The translations under genes were made by a program, and so were the position numbers. Shown piece by piece: positions 1 through 12,374 of a DNA stretch of 64,000 nucleotides. Within the stretch, counting starts at the first letter, position 1. Every line of letters starts with the position of its first letter. The notes below the pieces were generated by a model that worked only from the letters and a program-made list of their open reading frames with translations, had not been told where the DNA came from and did not search any database. Source of the DNA: Metallyticus violacea (taxonomy: Eukaryota > Arthropoda > Insecta > Mantodea > Metallyticidae); assembly GCA_030762175.1 (NCBI GenBank), contig CM060846.1:235167512-235231511 (forward strand), read 5' to 3'.

Positions 1-116
1 CATTTCTAAACTACTCATATGTAAACAATAAAGTTCAAAAACAAGAAGCAGGTTTAGCCTTGTAGAATCCTTTATCAGCTTTTACAGCTGATTTACTTAT
101 GAGTAGTTTAGAAATG
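1..116. repeat. Short inverted-repeat (hairpin) element
   Basis: The first 25 bases reappear as their reverse complement at 92-116 with a single mismatch, leaving a spacer of about 66 bases. This is the shape of a small MITE or hairpin element. The left end lies at the window edge, so the arm may be longer than seen. No coding capacity. Confidence 0.6.
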
Positions 117-2225
117 CACATCACCAAACTGGCAGATGTGCATTTGTCTTTTGATAAATTTGTGCAAAATTGAAGAAATGTCTAAATCTTGGAATGTTTG
201 TTATAATTGATGAAGAACTGAAACCAAATCTTAGGGCATTCCTGCTACATGCATAGTTGCCTAACAAACCTGCTAAGTAAGAGATAAAGATCACTTTATT
301 TGAAGCCACATCATACATGTGATCAAGTTTACTTTGGTAAACATGAAAATACAGTATTTAGTTTCTAACAAAAACAATGAAATTGGACATTGGAGTCTTT
401 ACAGAAATTTAACATTTCACAATCATTTCAATATCTGTCATCAAAAACTATAGAATAGCTGTAAATACAGAAGAAGGAAATTTCTGTGATATTTCTGATT
501 CTTCTTCTGTTGATTATTTTCCAAGTGTTAATAATAAATAAAAGACAAAAAAGATAATCTTTCCTTAAAATGAGAAAACATAAGTAATAAAAGTTGCCAA
601 AATACCAGTAGAAACTTCATCAGCAGTTCTGGAAAGTACAATATTTGATTTGTTAATCTAACATGAATAGGACATATTAAAACATATAGGTTAAGTTGAG
701 TAGAACATCAGTTTGAAATTAGGACAATGAAGATGAAAGTGAAGCCTGTTCAAATACATGCTGTGCAGTAGGATTAGATATCCTAAACAGAACTTTTTTT
801 GGACAATATTATTCTGTGTTATTATTAATGTATTTTCAGATTCATGGATAGACGTTCCAAATACAAATTTCAAAATAACATCTAATTACAGTGTATGTTG
901 TGAAACTTTGCAGTTTTAAATAAGAAATATGCCAGTAACAGCAGCAGAAAAAATGAGGAAATATTGTGAAAAGTTAAAGGAAAACTAAATACATAATGAT
1001 CATAAACAAAAATCAAAATAACTATAAGGAAAAGCAGACAAAAAAGAAAAGAACTATTAGCCAACCTGTCAAAATTCAAGAGATATATTCTGAATATAAG
1101 AAAAGAACAAGAACAAGGCTTAGATATACAAGTTGTCAAAATCAGTAACACAAACTACTTTTACAAGTAAGTTAAATTTTTAGAAGTCCATTTGCTTATG
1201 AATCATCACACTCTCTGGGCAAAGCTAGTGCTACAGCAAGAGGGGCATTTTCAGCAGATTCACCAATGAATAGATGTGCAGTGGGGAATTTATATATGAC
1301 AATTTATGGTTCATAGAATCATCCAGAAAATCTACAGAATTGACCAGAATCTACAGCTCTTGCTCGTTCAACAGCTGATTCAGTAAAAGCTTTCTATAAA
1401 AGGGAACATATCAATTGATAATAATTAGGCTTAAAAGAAATGGTTATTGTTCATTGAGCAGAAGGCACTAAAGAGAAAGTGCAATTTTATTATATATATA
1501 TGCATATATATAAAATCATATCATCTGCCAATTGTTTTGTTCAGAGAATTAAATCAGTAAAATATGAAGAAATAACTTTTCTGAGTTGTAATTTTGAGCA
1601 ATAAAATAACAAATAACATTTGTGTTTTTAAATACAATGATAATTATATTTATGCTACTTTTCAGAAACTACATCCAATAATTTCTTATTATGGATCAAA
1701 TCTTATAGATGAATTTCACTGTCTTCCTTCTTCAGGGCAAAGTTGGATTAACATACATGATAAATGTTCTGGTAATGTTCAATCAGCAATGCTCAAAACT
1801 GTCCAGCAGGGTGTTCCTATAGTTTGCCACATGTTTTGAATGGAAAGACATTAACAGACACTTAACTAAAATTCACAATGAGGAAGTTGTAATTGATCCA
1901 AAACATTACACACACTACTTGTTTCCCAACTTGCTGAACATGTATATTATCAAGCAATATAACTTCATTTACTATAGCTTTTTGTGCAGTTTTATGCAGC
2001 CATATTTACTTGGTAATAAAACACATCTGTATCCTTTGGAATTCATTAATCTACTGTATAAACTGGTTTAACCTTCAAATTATCCATTCTCCACCATTAT
2101 AAAAGTAAAAAGCACAACTTGGAAATTTTAATTCTTCCTCTTGAATATATATTATCCCTCATGAACTTTTATATAATAAAGAAAAAAAATTCAGTTGAGC
2201 TAAACACTCTTAATACTTCAGTTAC
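117..2225. other. AT-rich stretch, no gene recognised
   Basis: The stretch is AT-rich with short chance open frames on both strands, the longest under 90 codons. An 81-codon frame on the + strand at 1594-1839 resembles nothing I know and has no convincing splice or polyadenylation context. A short TA-rich tract lies near 1490-1510. Nothing here can be supported as a gene. Confidence 0.5.
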
Positions 2226-2590
2226 TTGTCATAATATATAGAACTGGTTTGGAAAACATTTCATTCTCATCATCAGCTTGGCTAAATTCAACTGTTGGAT
2301 AATTTGTTAAGTTTTGGAAATAAGTATGCAGCTCTGGTGGCGGTGTGATAAACTTGTAGTTTATGTTTACATCCCAGGCAATCTCCAAGTTCATTAGACT
2401 GTCTTTGTATTTGTAGATGTAGATTTTCTCCCAAGTTGCTAGTTCTATAGGTCCTTATACTAATTTTAGTAAATTTGCTTAATTCACTATGTCGTGGTTT
2501 TCTGTCCAAAATTAATATGCTACTGCTGATTTCTCTATTTGCTTGTACTCTATGTTCCTGAAATGTTGCTTTAACCGTGAAGTCTAATTA
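2226..2590 (-). mobile_element. Penelope-like element, 3' tail (copy D)
   Basis: On the minus strand, 2590 to 2510 matches the endonuclease-linked region of the fuller Penelope copy at 61.6-63.2 kb; the shared stretch is the one containing ctactgctgattt in + orientation. It is followed by 73 open codons at 2509-2288 and then a non-coding tail. The tail from about 2285 to 2240 shares its layout (CTGATGA, short stem, AAACC) with the MITE at 43.8 kb. The reverse transcriptase part is missing here, as expected of a fragment. The upstream limit (right side) is uncertain and could reach about 2800. Confidence 0.55.
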
Positions 2591-3011
2591 CCTTAATGAC
2601 TGATGGGTTGACTTCTACTGATGCATACACAGAACAAGTGATGCACATAAGCGCTGTAAATGTTCAGGAACTTTCTTCCATTTTGAAAACCATTTAATTT
2701 GGCGTCTAAACTATCACTTATTTTCTCAAGACGTGAACGATCTAGCATGCACAGAAACTGTTGTTCCAATACAAAAGGGAGAAAAACTAACCTCAACAAG
2801 CGAGCGAGTTTTTATGATTGCAATATAAAACTTACAACGTAATACTCTAATGGTTTTCTTATCGATTTCATTTGGCTAGTTATTTTGTCCGATAACAACT
2901 TTTACAAAAGGTGCAATAGCCCTGTAAGCTTAGAAATCAAAACAAACAATTAACACCATTTTTATCCTAGGTTAAGAGCAAAATCTGAATATTTAAGCTA
3001 TGAACCTATGC
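2591..3011. other. AT-rich stretch, no gene recognised
   Basis: A 68-codon minus-strand frame (2593-2799) could be further decayed Penelope sequence, but I see no diagnostic motif. The rest holds nothing I can name. Confidence 0.4.
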
Positions 3012-4203
3012 TATTACCCAAAGGCTAATTAATTACACAGCGAAATGTGAATAAAAGAACCCGATTGAATTGCTACTTGACGCTTGCATACTCGAAATGT
3101 GTAATCCATTATCGCAAAGAGGATTAAATGCAATTTCAAAAATCCTATCTGGGTTAAAATAATATCACTCTAAAAACTTACATTCGGCTATTAGTTCAAT
3201 GTTTGCTTATTAACCAAGGTTTAATTTTCCATCTCTTCCTCAATGATAACTCAAATGCAGCTGTCCTGCCACACGTATTAATAAACCAGTCACTAGCTGT
3301 TCACCACACCTTTCCAATTGGTCACAGTGAAACATGATAGCCAACTGTTTAAACCAGGTAATCTGTTTCATTATTTGCTACATCATCTATACTAGCGTTA
3401 CAAGCTGGTTCGAAAGCTAGTGCTGCTAACTGGCAACAGTGGAATCAGCTGCTGAAAGAATCTCTTGTTACCGCAGAATTTTTTGGCGCTTGGCTCTCTC
3501 CATTCTCACTCAGGCCTGCCCCGCCGCTTGCAGATTATTGCTGCTAGTATCCAAGCGGCTGGCCTGGCCAGGGAGCCAAAACCCAAAAATTTCTCCGGCA
3601 ACAAGAGTTTCCTTCATTAGTTCATTCCACTATTGCCAGTTTGCAGCATTAGCTTTCGATCCAGCTTGTAACGCAAAGTGAAATTCTTTACCATGCTTGC
3701 ATTCATTTCTGAAAACAAAGTTCAGGCTTAGATATTTTTTCATTCAGGAGTTTGGCTCCCTCCGCTATCGCTCGGAGACGAGCAGCAAGAGATTCCGTCA
3801 GGAACTCACAGCACTATGCCAAATAGCAGCAATAGCATTCGATCATTTTGTAACGTCAGGTTGGCTACTATGCAGTGTATCACTGTGTATAATTGAAAGG
3901 GTGTGATTAGCAACTAGTGGTGGTCGCATTTTTAATAAATGTGGCAGGACAGCTGCACTTGAGTTTCTAGTAAAGAAGTGATGGAAATTTAGACCTTCAT
4001 TATGAAGCAAACATTGAACTTCAATAGCCAAATGTAAGTTTGTATAGTAAGATAATTTTAACCTAGATAGAATTCTTGAAATGGCGTTTAATCCTCTTAG
4101 CCATAATACGTTACACATTACGTGTATGCAAGCGTCAAGAAGCAATTCATTTGGGTCCTTTTCACAATTCGCTGTGTAATTGATTAGCCTTTGAGTAAGG
4201 GAG
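3012..4203. repeat. Foldback element of about 1.2 kb
   Basis: The outer arm 3012-3350 is the reverse complement of 3880-4203, with clear but diverged matches such as gacgcttgcata and gcagctgtcctgccaca. An inner unit beginning gcgttacaagctgg occurs at about 3395-3500 on the + strand and inverted at 3585-3676. A more decayed inverted copy lies at 3730-3855. The centre (3500-3600) is GC-rich against an AT-rich surround. A 100-codon minus-strand frame (3843-4145) crosses an outer arm and is unrecognised. This is either a foldback transposon or two inverted copies of one repeat with an extra inner duplication. Confidence 0.7.
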
Positions 4204-4344
4204 AAAGGTTTCGTATTCCTCAGTGGGTGTGTTTGGTTGCATTTGGGAAGGAAAAGAGTTCACACTTGGATAACAGTTCGCTCAAAAAGGAAATCCCTGT
4301 TTAGGATTTATGTATTCAAGGTTCAAGTTGCATTAAGGACGTTG

Positions 4345-5449
4345 AGTATTGGACTCAGATGCAGCTATAAACTACTTAAATGCTTCTTTGTCTTCCCTTG
4401 GTAAATCTACAGTTATTAAAAAGAAGCAGAGTTCTAAGATTCATTCCAAACAAAAGATGAAGATTAAGAGGGCCTTCAAAGAGTTGTTTACTTATGATGG
4501 TACAGAGAAGGAAATTCAGTGGGTCACAGTTCATTTGAATTATTTTTTTTATGTCCAAAGCAGATATTGTAGTTGAGTTTTCATCTAAGCTATACATTTT
4601 GAAAAAGCATAATTTCGTTAGTAACAGGTATCTCCATACTTTCAAGAGAAAAAAAATTAAAATTTGCCCTAATGAAGCTGTGGTGACTTGTTATGTTGCT
4701 GAAATCTATTCATTTATTGTACAAAATGAAGTCCAGTTACTCTATTGGAACAACTCAAGTGCAACTGCTCATCCATTTGAATTGTACTACCAGAAAAAAA
4801 AAATGGACTAAAACATAAGTTTTGTTTTCATCTCAGAATGTATGAAACATACCCTGTGCTTGTTTAAAACTTCCAAATAAAACTTTTTGTTTTTTTAGAA
4901 CACATTTGTTCCCAAACTTGAAAAAGATATTTTCTTTATAGATGGTTCAGCAGCAAAATACAAAGGTGGAAGAGCTTTGCCAATTTGTGTGACCAATAAT
5001 GATTTCCAAGACATTTAAGCAGAGTGACATTTTTTTTTGCCACTGCACATGGCAAGGGAATTTTTGATGGTGTTGGAGGCACAGTTGAGTCTTGCAGCAA
5101 ATGCCAGTCATCAAAACACTATCTCAAACCAGATCATAACAACTGCAACAGCTATTTGAATGGGAGAAAGCAAACATCCATAGAACAGCATTTTTATACA
5201 CTAAAATACAAGAACATGTGGAAACAGAGAGATTTTTACAAGAGCAATTTGATGAAGCAGTTTCAGGTTTCTGAAACTCATTCATTTCATGTATTACTCC
5301 CAATGTCAACTGATTTAGCAACCAAACTACATTCAGCTGCTAAAGAAACTGTTCTACATCATATTAAAACCATTCCCAAAATTCAAGATGTATATTTTGA
5401 CAACATGACTGGTTTTGAGTTGTCATGCTCCTATGTCAATCATGATTAA
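4345..5449 (+). pseudogene. Decayed transposon-type ORF with ATAHGKG/DGVGGTV motif
   Basis: Three broken + strand frames belong together. A basic N-terminal piece lies at 4349-4576. An acidic stretch at about 4915-5020 reads FFIDGSAAKYKGGRALPICV. A 141-codon piece at 5024-5449 carries FFFATAHGKGIFDGVGGTVE. The combination of a DG..AKYK block followed by H-FFAT-HGKG-DGVGGTV is one I recognise from many arthropod repeat-derived hypothetical proteins, where it often reads HFFATSHGKG. I cannot name the transposon class with confidence. Stop codons and frame changes (around 4577, 4811, 5020) show it is dead. There are no spliced-gene signals. Confidence 0.6.
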
Positions 5450-7489
5450 TGGGATGTATTCTCTCAATAGATGCTGGTAAATATTAAGCTAAAATATCTT
5501 TCTTACACCTAACTGGACCAGCTATATCCTTCTGCAACCCTAAGAAACCACATGTTCTCACCATGTCAGGAATTTTTATTCTTTCCTAACTGGATCCAAA
5601 TACAACTGCAGGGAGAACATATACTCTAACCCCATAAGGAGATGCTAAAAACATATGGTATGCTACTTAAGAATAAAAACATTCTTTACGATTAGGAATG
5701 AAAATATTTCCAATTAGAAAATTCATTGTTGTTACCAAAAAGGAGATTTAAGTTTTGTATTATACTATTAAGAAACCACTTTGAAATTTGAACTGAGAAG
5801 CTACAAAAGATGTACCTTTATGTATATATTTTTTTAGAAAATGTAAAAATTCCATATCTCTGTAAACTGAAAATTAATATTTTGAGAAACAGCAAATTTT
5901 GAAAACATCCACAATGGTGTAATATTATATGCAAAATGAAAGCCCCTTTCATAAGCTTTAAAATGGGTCTTCCTCTTGACTGTAACCATCATAGTTCTGT
6001 AGTAAATATAGCTTTAAATATATGGTAGTCAGTAGATTTTAAAACATTTTAGACATTTGTAAACTTAATTTCTTACAAAAGAGTTGTTCAAAAATCTAAA
6101 CATAAAAATCTTAAAACATCTTCTGCAAAGGTGCAATTGTACAGAAAATGAACCAAATTTATGACATCAAGTTTTTATGCATTGCTTGATTTGACATGGC
6201 CCTACCTACATACCACAACTAAACCACAGAGGCAGTTCTTTCAGTTATATATGTGGATCCTATGATTATGATATTATCTAATCTATTGAAATCAACAAAG
6301 GTTGAAAAAACTGACACTTCATTTTGAACTGGGGAAAGGAAGACATTAACCGTGTTCTTCTGTTTAGTTTCATGAACCTTCAGAAAATCTATTTTTCTTC
6401 ATTGGCAACAGTTATTTTTCTTTATTCGCAACAGTTATTTTTTCCAAAGAAATTGTTCATTAGAATTATGATTCACACAATCCCCTAAATCTCATTTGTT
6501 CAGAATCAAAGTTGTGATTACTTTCTTCAATAACTTTTACTGCTTTATTGGATTCACTGCTATCTATAACGTTGTCTTCTGGTAATTTGTGAAAAATTTT
6601 TATTTCCTCTGGAGTATTCCTAAATAGAAATACAGAATATAATTATAATAATATAACTTTGAATATTTGTTCTTCACACATACTCATGCTTGATTGTAAA
6701 AGAAATAACAATAATATGAAAATAATAATGCATCTAGGTGCATGGGTACTGTGTACCCAAGCTCGACTACACTGGACAAACACAAATATAAACAATCATT
6801 CTAACTTACTTAATGGTCTGTGACTATGTCAACTCACTTCTAAAAGAGTAGTGAATGAATAGCCGGTACAGTTGAAAGATTTAAGCACTGGTAGTGTTGG
6901 AACATACAAAATACAAACAACAAGGGAGAACTTATAGGTGAAGTTACCTGCTCTTGCATTAAGAAAAGTTACATTAACTATTTTTCAGGTGTATAAGATC
7001 ATCTACTGCATAAAAGTGTAAGCAGAAAGATTTTTCAAAATTCTAACTTGACTTTGACTTTATTATAATATAATTCTCTTAATGTTAATAGGAATAAATT
7101 AAAAAAATATAATGCCATTCTAGTAATCATCATTCTTAAAGTTGCAGATTACTGATTGATCTTTGTAAGTCATGTCTGAAATACCTTTTTTTGACATGGA
7201 TGTCTAAATTTTTATGAATATTTTATAGCCTACTGCTAATATATGAGTATAACTGAAATATATATTTCCATTTTGGTAGAATTTTATTTTTTTGAAAAAT
7301 GATTTATAGTGTCTTGTGTATTTTACTTCTGCCATTGTCTTACTAACTTTTTTTGTAAAAATAGATATCCATTTAGCGCATAGAGAATTTCCACAGGAGA
7401 TTATTCTACACATCATTACTAAATGAATGTAGGAATAACATACTGTTTTTCAGTAGAATGTTTCTTGATATCATTTTATGATTCACTGA
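5450..7489. other. AT-rich stretch, no gene recognised
   Basis: About 2 kb without an open frame longer than 70 codons. A near-perfect short tandem duplication of a ggcaacagttattttt-like unit occurs at about 6403-6441. Nothing else is recognisable. Confidence 0.5.
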
Positions 7490-7625
7490 ACTACACACTC
7501 TCAAAGCTTCACTTACTTTTCATAAATGTATGGAACCGGTTCCATACATTTATACATATAATCATACAATGATATCAATTAATATGATTGGCTTCACTCT
7601 GCAAGTTCCAATATACATTTGAGTA
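7490..7625. repeat. MITE-like palindromic repeat related to 43832-44158
   Basis: The block carries the same terminal sequence as the 43.8 kb MITE (gaactacacactc, then agcttcacttacttttc), ending in caatgatatcaattaat at about 7569-7586 and followed by a shared flank. Its middle has collapsed into a perfect 32-base palindrome at 7522-7553 centred on aaccggtt. It looks like an internally deleted copy of the family. Confidence 0.65.
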
Positions 7626-7959
7626 GAATGTTTCTATTTATAAAACAAGTTAATAACCTAATTGTACAACATGCTGAACTACACTTTGATAAAATATGTA
7701 AAATATAGTTGCATGATAGTTCTGCTTAGTTGTTACATCAGCCTGCAAATCTATCCAGTCTTCCTGAAGATCACTTCTGGAATTTGTAATATTAACAGAA
7801 AGTATATTTATGTAGAATGTAACTTTCCGTTTTTCCTGTGATCTTAGAACTCGTCTTTTTGACAGATCATTACAGAGTTATTATGCTGAATGAAGAAATT
7901 TACTAAAATGCTTTCAAGCATTGAAATTACAACATCTCAACCTTTTTGAAATGTTCATT

Positions 7960-8650
7960 CCATAACTCTAATTATGTTGCAAATGTTTTCACTTTACTAT
8001 ATATATTCATAATATTCTGGCAATGATCTTCCAAACAAATACTAAGCTTATTTACGTTTTCAAATATGTCACACAGAAATCCTAAGCTGCAAATCCATTC
8101 CTCTTTTCTTAGCTCTTGTATATCATTTGCTTGTTCATGGGGGAAAGAAGCAATATTCTTTTGTAGATAAAACAAATAGCATAAAATCCAGATCCTGCTA
8201 AGTCACCTTATTTTAATACTAATATGCTGTATCTTCAGCTGCTTCTTCTATATCCTAAAGCAACTTTCTAAAGTTATGCACATTATATTTTTATTTAAGT
8301 TAGTCTTTTTGGTGAGATTAAAAACATTGCTAATTTTGATTAATATTAAAATTAGGGCTTGTTGTAATTTAATGCATAGAAAGGCATAATGAAAATAGTT
8401 CTTAATAAGGACAACTCCTTTTTGTGTCCAACTAATTGTGGGACACCATCAGTAGCATTGGATATAAATTAAGCCATTTTTGGTTGGGATTCTGCACTGT
8501 CATGCACACAGCATTTAAAATGCCCTTTCCAGATGTAATGCCTCTCAAAAGATCTAAATCACACAATTTTTTGACATTTAACTCTTCATCAATGTCACAA
8601 GAATATGGGCAATTGTGCCTCATTTGTAATGTCAGATGTTACAGTTATAG
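7960..8650 (-). pseudogene. hAT-like (ZBED5/SCAND3-type) transposase fragment
   Basis: Minus-strand translation at 8620-8432 gives DLLRGITSGKGILNAVCMTV, and 8100-7980 gives WICSLGFLCDIFENVNKLSI. In domesticated and mobile hAT proteins of the ZBED5/SCAND3 group these correspond to the segment before the TDGAPSM block and to the later block with LADIFEHLNKLN. The block between them is decayed, and the TDGVP-like residues fall in another frame at about 8445, so frameshifts are present. No terminal repeats were found. Identification rests on motif similarity only. Confidence 0.6.
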
Positions 8651-9729
8651 CTATTAAAACAAGTGTTTTATATTTCATCACATATCTACCAAATGATAAC
8701 ATAATTTTTTTAACTGTAATATGAAAAGATAATATAAGCCTCTAAAATGTTGAACTTTTTCAGGGCAAATATCTTAGACATAGAATGTTTTGTAAATACG
8801 CCATCTTTAAAAGACTTTAGAGTTCAAGCATTTTCCAAGCAGTAACAAACATAATTCATGTATTTTCTTCTTTTACCCATCATTTTAAATTATTTATTTA
8901 AATTTCTAGTAATCTCTGTAACTGATCTAAGTGCCCGGTTCTATTTCTATAATTGCAAAATCAACAAAAATAACAACAATGATGATGATGATGATGCACT
9001 AATTTTAGACCTGATGGATATAATTAACATTAAAAGGTAACACAGAAGCACATTATATTACTTGGAGCCTATCTTTAAATGACAATATTTAGAATTGATT
9101 TGGAGAATGTCATGTAGAAGCTTTGATTCACCTGAGGTATTTATTACTTTCTCCATATTCGCAACCATAATTCTTTTGTTCGGAATGGAATTTTTTTATC
9201 ACATTTGACAAAGAACTAGTCATTGATACAAAGGTTAAGGTAAATGCACCACTGATAGCATTCCTCCATTTTGAAAAGGAGCAGAAGTGGTTGAGCCAAG
9301 TAAATATTACATCACACATGCAACATATGTATGAATCACAACTCACTATATGGATATGGTGATGTGAAAGTTTAAATATAGCTACACATTATCTTATGGA
9401 GCAATAGTATATGATTTGCTTTAATATTTTGTTATTTTGTGTTCTCAAATATCATTATGTAAAAAATCAGTGTTTTATTCTTATTTGGCAAAAAAAAAGT
9501 ATTCGAAAAAGCCTTGAACAATATTATCATAGAAATGGGTCTAGAATGTTTGTCAAAGTCTTTTTGTTTTTAAACTGATTTTAAACTGAATGTATTTAAT
9601 AGCTTAATTTTCAATAGATATTTTTCTCATCAACATCATATTTTTACAAAAGTAGATCATATACTGAAATATGTATATATTTCATAGATTTTCAGATATT
9701 TTACAAATTGCTCCTTTGTTAATTTTCAG
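8651..9729. other. AT-rich sequence upstream of the first visible IAP exon
   Basis: Holds a GATGAT microsatellite-like tract near 8978-8996 and no recognisable gene. Its right edge (9721-9729) is a polypyrimidine tract ending in cag, the acceptor of the IAP-like exon, so at least the last part is intron. Confidence 0.5.
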
Positions 9730-10362
9730 AATCCAAGTTTAGAAAACTCAGCTATTTAAACAAGCTAGTGATATTCATTATGAGTACTTCAAGTTCTGAA
9801 TCAGAGGAAGAATCCTTATCCATGCAGCTGGCAATTCAATTTTCATTTGTAAGGCATTCCATCGATAATTCTAGTGCTTCTAGTTCATTGCCAAATGAAG
9901 CAAGACCAGGCAATTCAACCTCAAGTTCTTCATTCAATATGGAGCCCATGACTGAAGCAAATTTATCATCAGGTGAAACATGGTCTATTAATCTAATGGA
10001 ATCAAGTCAGATGCCAGACATGAAAAAAGAAATTAACAGGCAGAAATCATATAGGCACTGGTCAGTGCTATTTATGAACCCTCATAGGCTTGCAGCAGCA
10101 GGGTTTTACTATGTGGGTATAAATGATATTGTTAAATGTGCATTCTGTGGTATTCATGTGGATAACTGGGAAGAGGGTGATGATCCATTTAAAGAACATC
10201 ATAAGTGGTCATTCTGCTGTGATTTCATCAGAGGATTTCCTGTAGGCAATGTACCCATATCACCCAACTCTGCAAATGAAACAGTTGCTATTGGTGAAGC
10301 AAATAACAATAGTGATGCACTGACAACATTGGAAGTTAGGTCATTCTCATTACCAGAGAAAG
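9730..10362 (+). CDS. IAP-family gene, exon with start codon and intact BIR1
   Basis: This exon encodes the first 194 residues of an inhibitor-of-apoptosis protein; in insects such proteins bind and restrain caspases in the cytoplasm. The exon begins after an ttttcag acceptor. The likely start ATG is at 9780, although the frame is open back to the splice site, so an earlier start in an upstream exon is possible. Residues 1-85 are rich in Ser, Glu and Asn. Residues about 90-155 form a BIR domain with RLAAAGFYY, CAFC, W130, GDDP and EHHKW. The zinc ligands C120, C123, H140 and C147 are all present with canonical spacing. RGFPVGNVP follows, as after BIR1 of DIAP1-like proteins. The exon ends in a strong donor AG/gtaagt in phase 1, which matches the next exon. 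Caspase binding itself is inferred from the family. Confidence 0.9.
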
Positions 10363-11229
10363 GTAAGTTTTCAAAACATACTTTCTACTTTCAGTTATTC
10401 TTAATTGCAGAATATCACATTTGCTCTTTACAAGAAGAAATACCAATATGTAATTGAAAGAAAATACACTGTGTTATAGTTGTAAACTTATATTATCCCA
10501 TAAGAAATATAGATTTTCAGTTATTTGCCTTGCTTATTAATTGGCATCAACTTGATTACAATAAGCAGGCTATGTGAAACCTTTCACTTGAGCTCAATTT
10601 TTTAGATTAACATTTAACCATTTTAGGTCAAAGTGTACTTAATTTAAATAAAGAGCAGAAATGATACCTGGAGTTCTTAAAAAGGAACAATAGTAACATG
10701 TCTAAAGCTAAGGAATGCTTTGTGCTTTGGAGTTATCAAAAGTTGTGTTGGAAAAACTAGAATTGAATATCTGTATTCTAGGCTGTATACCTATTGTATG
10801 TCTTTACAAATTAAATGAATTTAAGTGCCCGAAATCTAACTGTAGTTCCAGCTAATGCATACTTAGCTACATGAAAGTAAGTTCTCCTCCTCTCCAAGTA
10901 ATAGCATCTTGCTAATACCTTTAGATAGCTCAGTAAATGAGTATAGTAGCGGTATAATTAGTAAAGAAATGTCAAATTCTTTAATAAGCTGTTTACTCTG
11001 CAATGAAAGCTTAATATTGTGTTAAAAAAGTGGCAAAAAGAAAATTTATTGTTTTAGATCTTACAATAAAAAACACTAAATATTTCCTGTTTTTATACTC
11101 TGTGCTATTTATGCTTATTTTGGTTATTTATAAGTACTAGGCTTTTGAATCAATTGGTTTAAATAGTAATATTTATGGCTTAAATATTAATAGAACCTGT
11201 GAGAGTGAACCATCCATATTTAATTACAG
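10363..11229 (+). other. IAP-like gene, intron 1 (867 bp)
   Basis: Bounded by gtaagt and ttaattacag. AT-rich, with no recognisable repeat or RNA. Confidence 0.75.
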
Positions 11230-11373
11230 AGAGTTCAGACATTTATCAAAGGAGGGAACCAGCTCAGCCAGAATACAATGCAAATGAAGCACATCTGCAG
11301 TCATATGAGAGCTGGCCATTCTTATTTAGACATGAACGAGAACAGCTCAATGAACCTGAATTCTCTTCTGCTG
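11230..11373 (+). CDS. IAP-like gene, exon 2: N-terminal half of BIR2
   Basis: The acceptor attacag/AGAG and the donor CTG/gtaaga bracket 144 bases, exactly 48 codons in phase 1, so the reading frame from the previous exon continues without a stop. Residues 195-242 include QPEYNANEAHLQSYESWP, which matches the PEY..EARL.SF..WP opening of a BIR repeat. The following EREQLNEPEFSSAG aligns poorly with the usual LAEAGFFYTG, so the hydrophobic core of this BIR has drifted. The zinc half of the domain lies in the exon at 25378, after a 14 kb intron. Confidence 0.8.
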
Positions 11374-11524
11374 GTAAGACAGCAATTATTCATAAAAATA
11401 ATGTAAATAAACCAAAATCAGAAAGTTAGGACTGTTGTCTTTCAGCTATATAAATATAGAATGGTATTAAATCTAGTTTTATATTGGAAATATTTTCTTT
11501 CGCCAAGTCACTGTGCAACTGCTT

Positions 11525-11720
11525 GCTTTTTTAGTGGTTAGCATTGTTGGCAGCTGCCAGGAGATTGCATGTTTGATTTTTGACATATGGAGTATACTTG
11601 GAATTAGCTGAGTTTGAGGGACCTGGAATGGGGTCAACCCATCCTTTTGAGGAAAATTAGACAACTGCCTGACAGACAGGTCGTGACATTTTGGTCTTTA
11701 AGATATCCAAGTTTGTGGCT
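11525..11720 (+). mobile_element. tRNA-derived SINE (family B), degraded copy
   Basis: It has an A-box-like tagtggttagc, then agctgccaggag and a decayed B box (gtttgattt). The body (ggacctggaatggggtc...cttttgaggaaaatt) matches the better copy at 20100-20420 (gatctggagcagggtctac...tcttgaggataatt). The two copies share order and spacing. Confidence 0.65.
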
Positions 11721-12374
11721 CAGGTGATTGCAAAACAACATGTAAACTGGTGGGCTAAGCTTCAGTATCCTGTAGTGTCATATTGCCCAGATAACTATTT
11801 TCCTTATTCTGAAAAGTGAATACAAAGTGACATTAGACACTAAAGAACTTTGGACACATTTACAACATTCTTTCGATGATTCCATTCATCAAAAACTTTG
11901 CAGTTGATTGAATATTCTTAAAAAAGAGCTCAAATACTATATGGTGGCAATAACACAGTACCAGTTTGCTGATCACATACTATGCTGCAGTAATATGCTC
12001 TATGGATAAAATCACATGATGGAGGCATAGGACACAGCAAAAATTGGGATATAAATACAGATAGTGGGCATTGTTTGAGGCATTCAGAATTGTAATGACA
12101 TTGCACCACATTCTTTAGTCCAGTAGAATCCTTTCAGAATTTAATGTGTTACTACAGTAACTTATCTATGAGCAGTGTATGAGCCATTTTAATCACGGTT
12201 ATAGAATGCTGCTTGTGTGCTGTCTTTACATTGGCATTTGTCATTAGGTTATTTAGATTAGCATTTTGTACATCATAATCCCCCATTTCCAGAATTCACT
12301 AAATATAATTTCTATTTTATTAAAATAGCCCATCTAAAATGCCCCAAATTGCAAATAAATTCCCCTATATCAGT

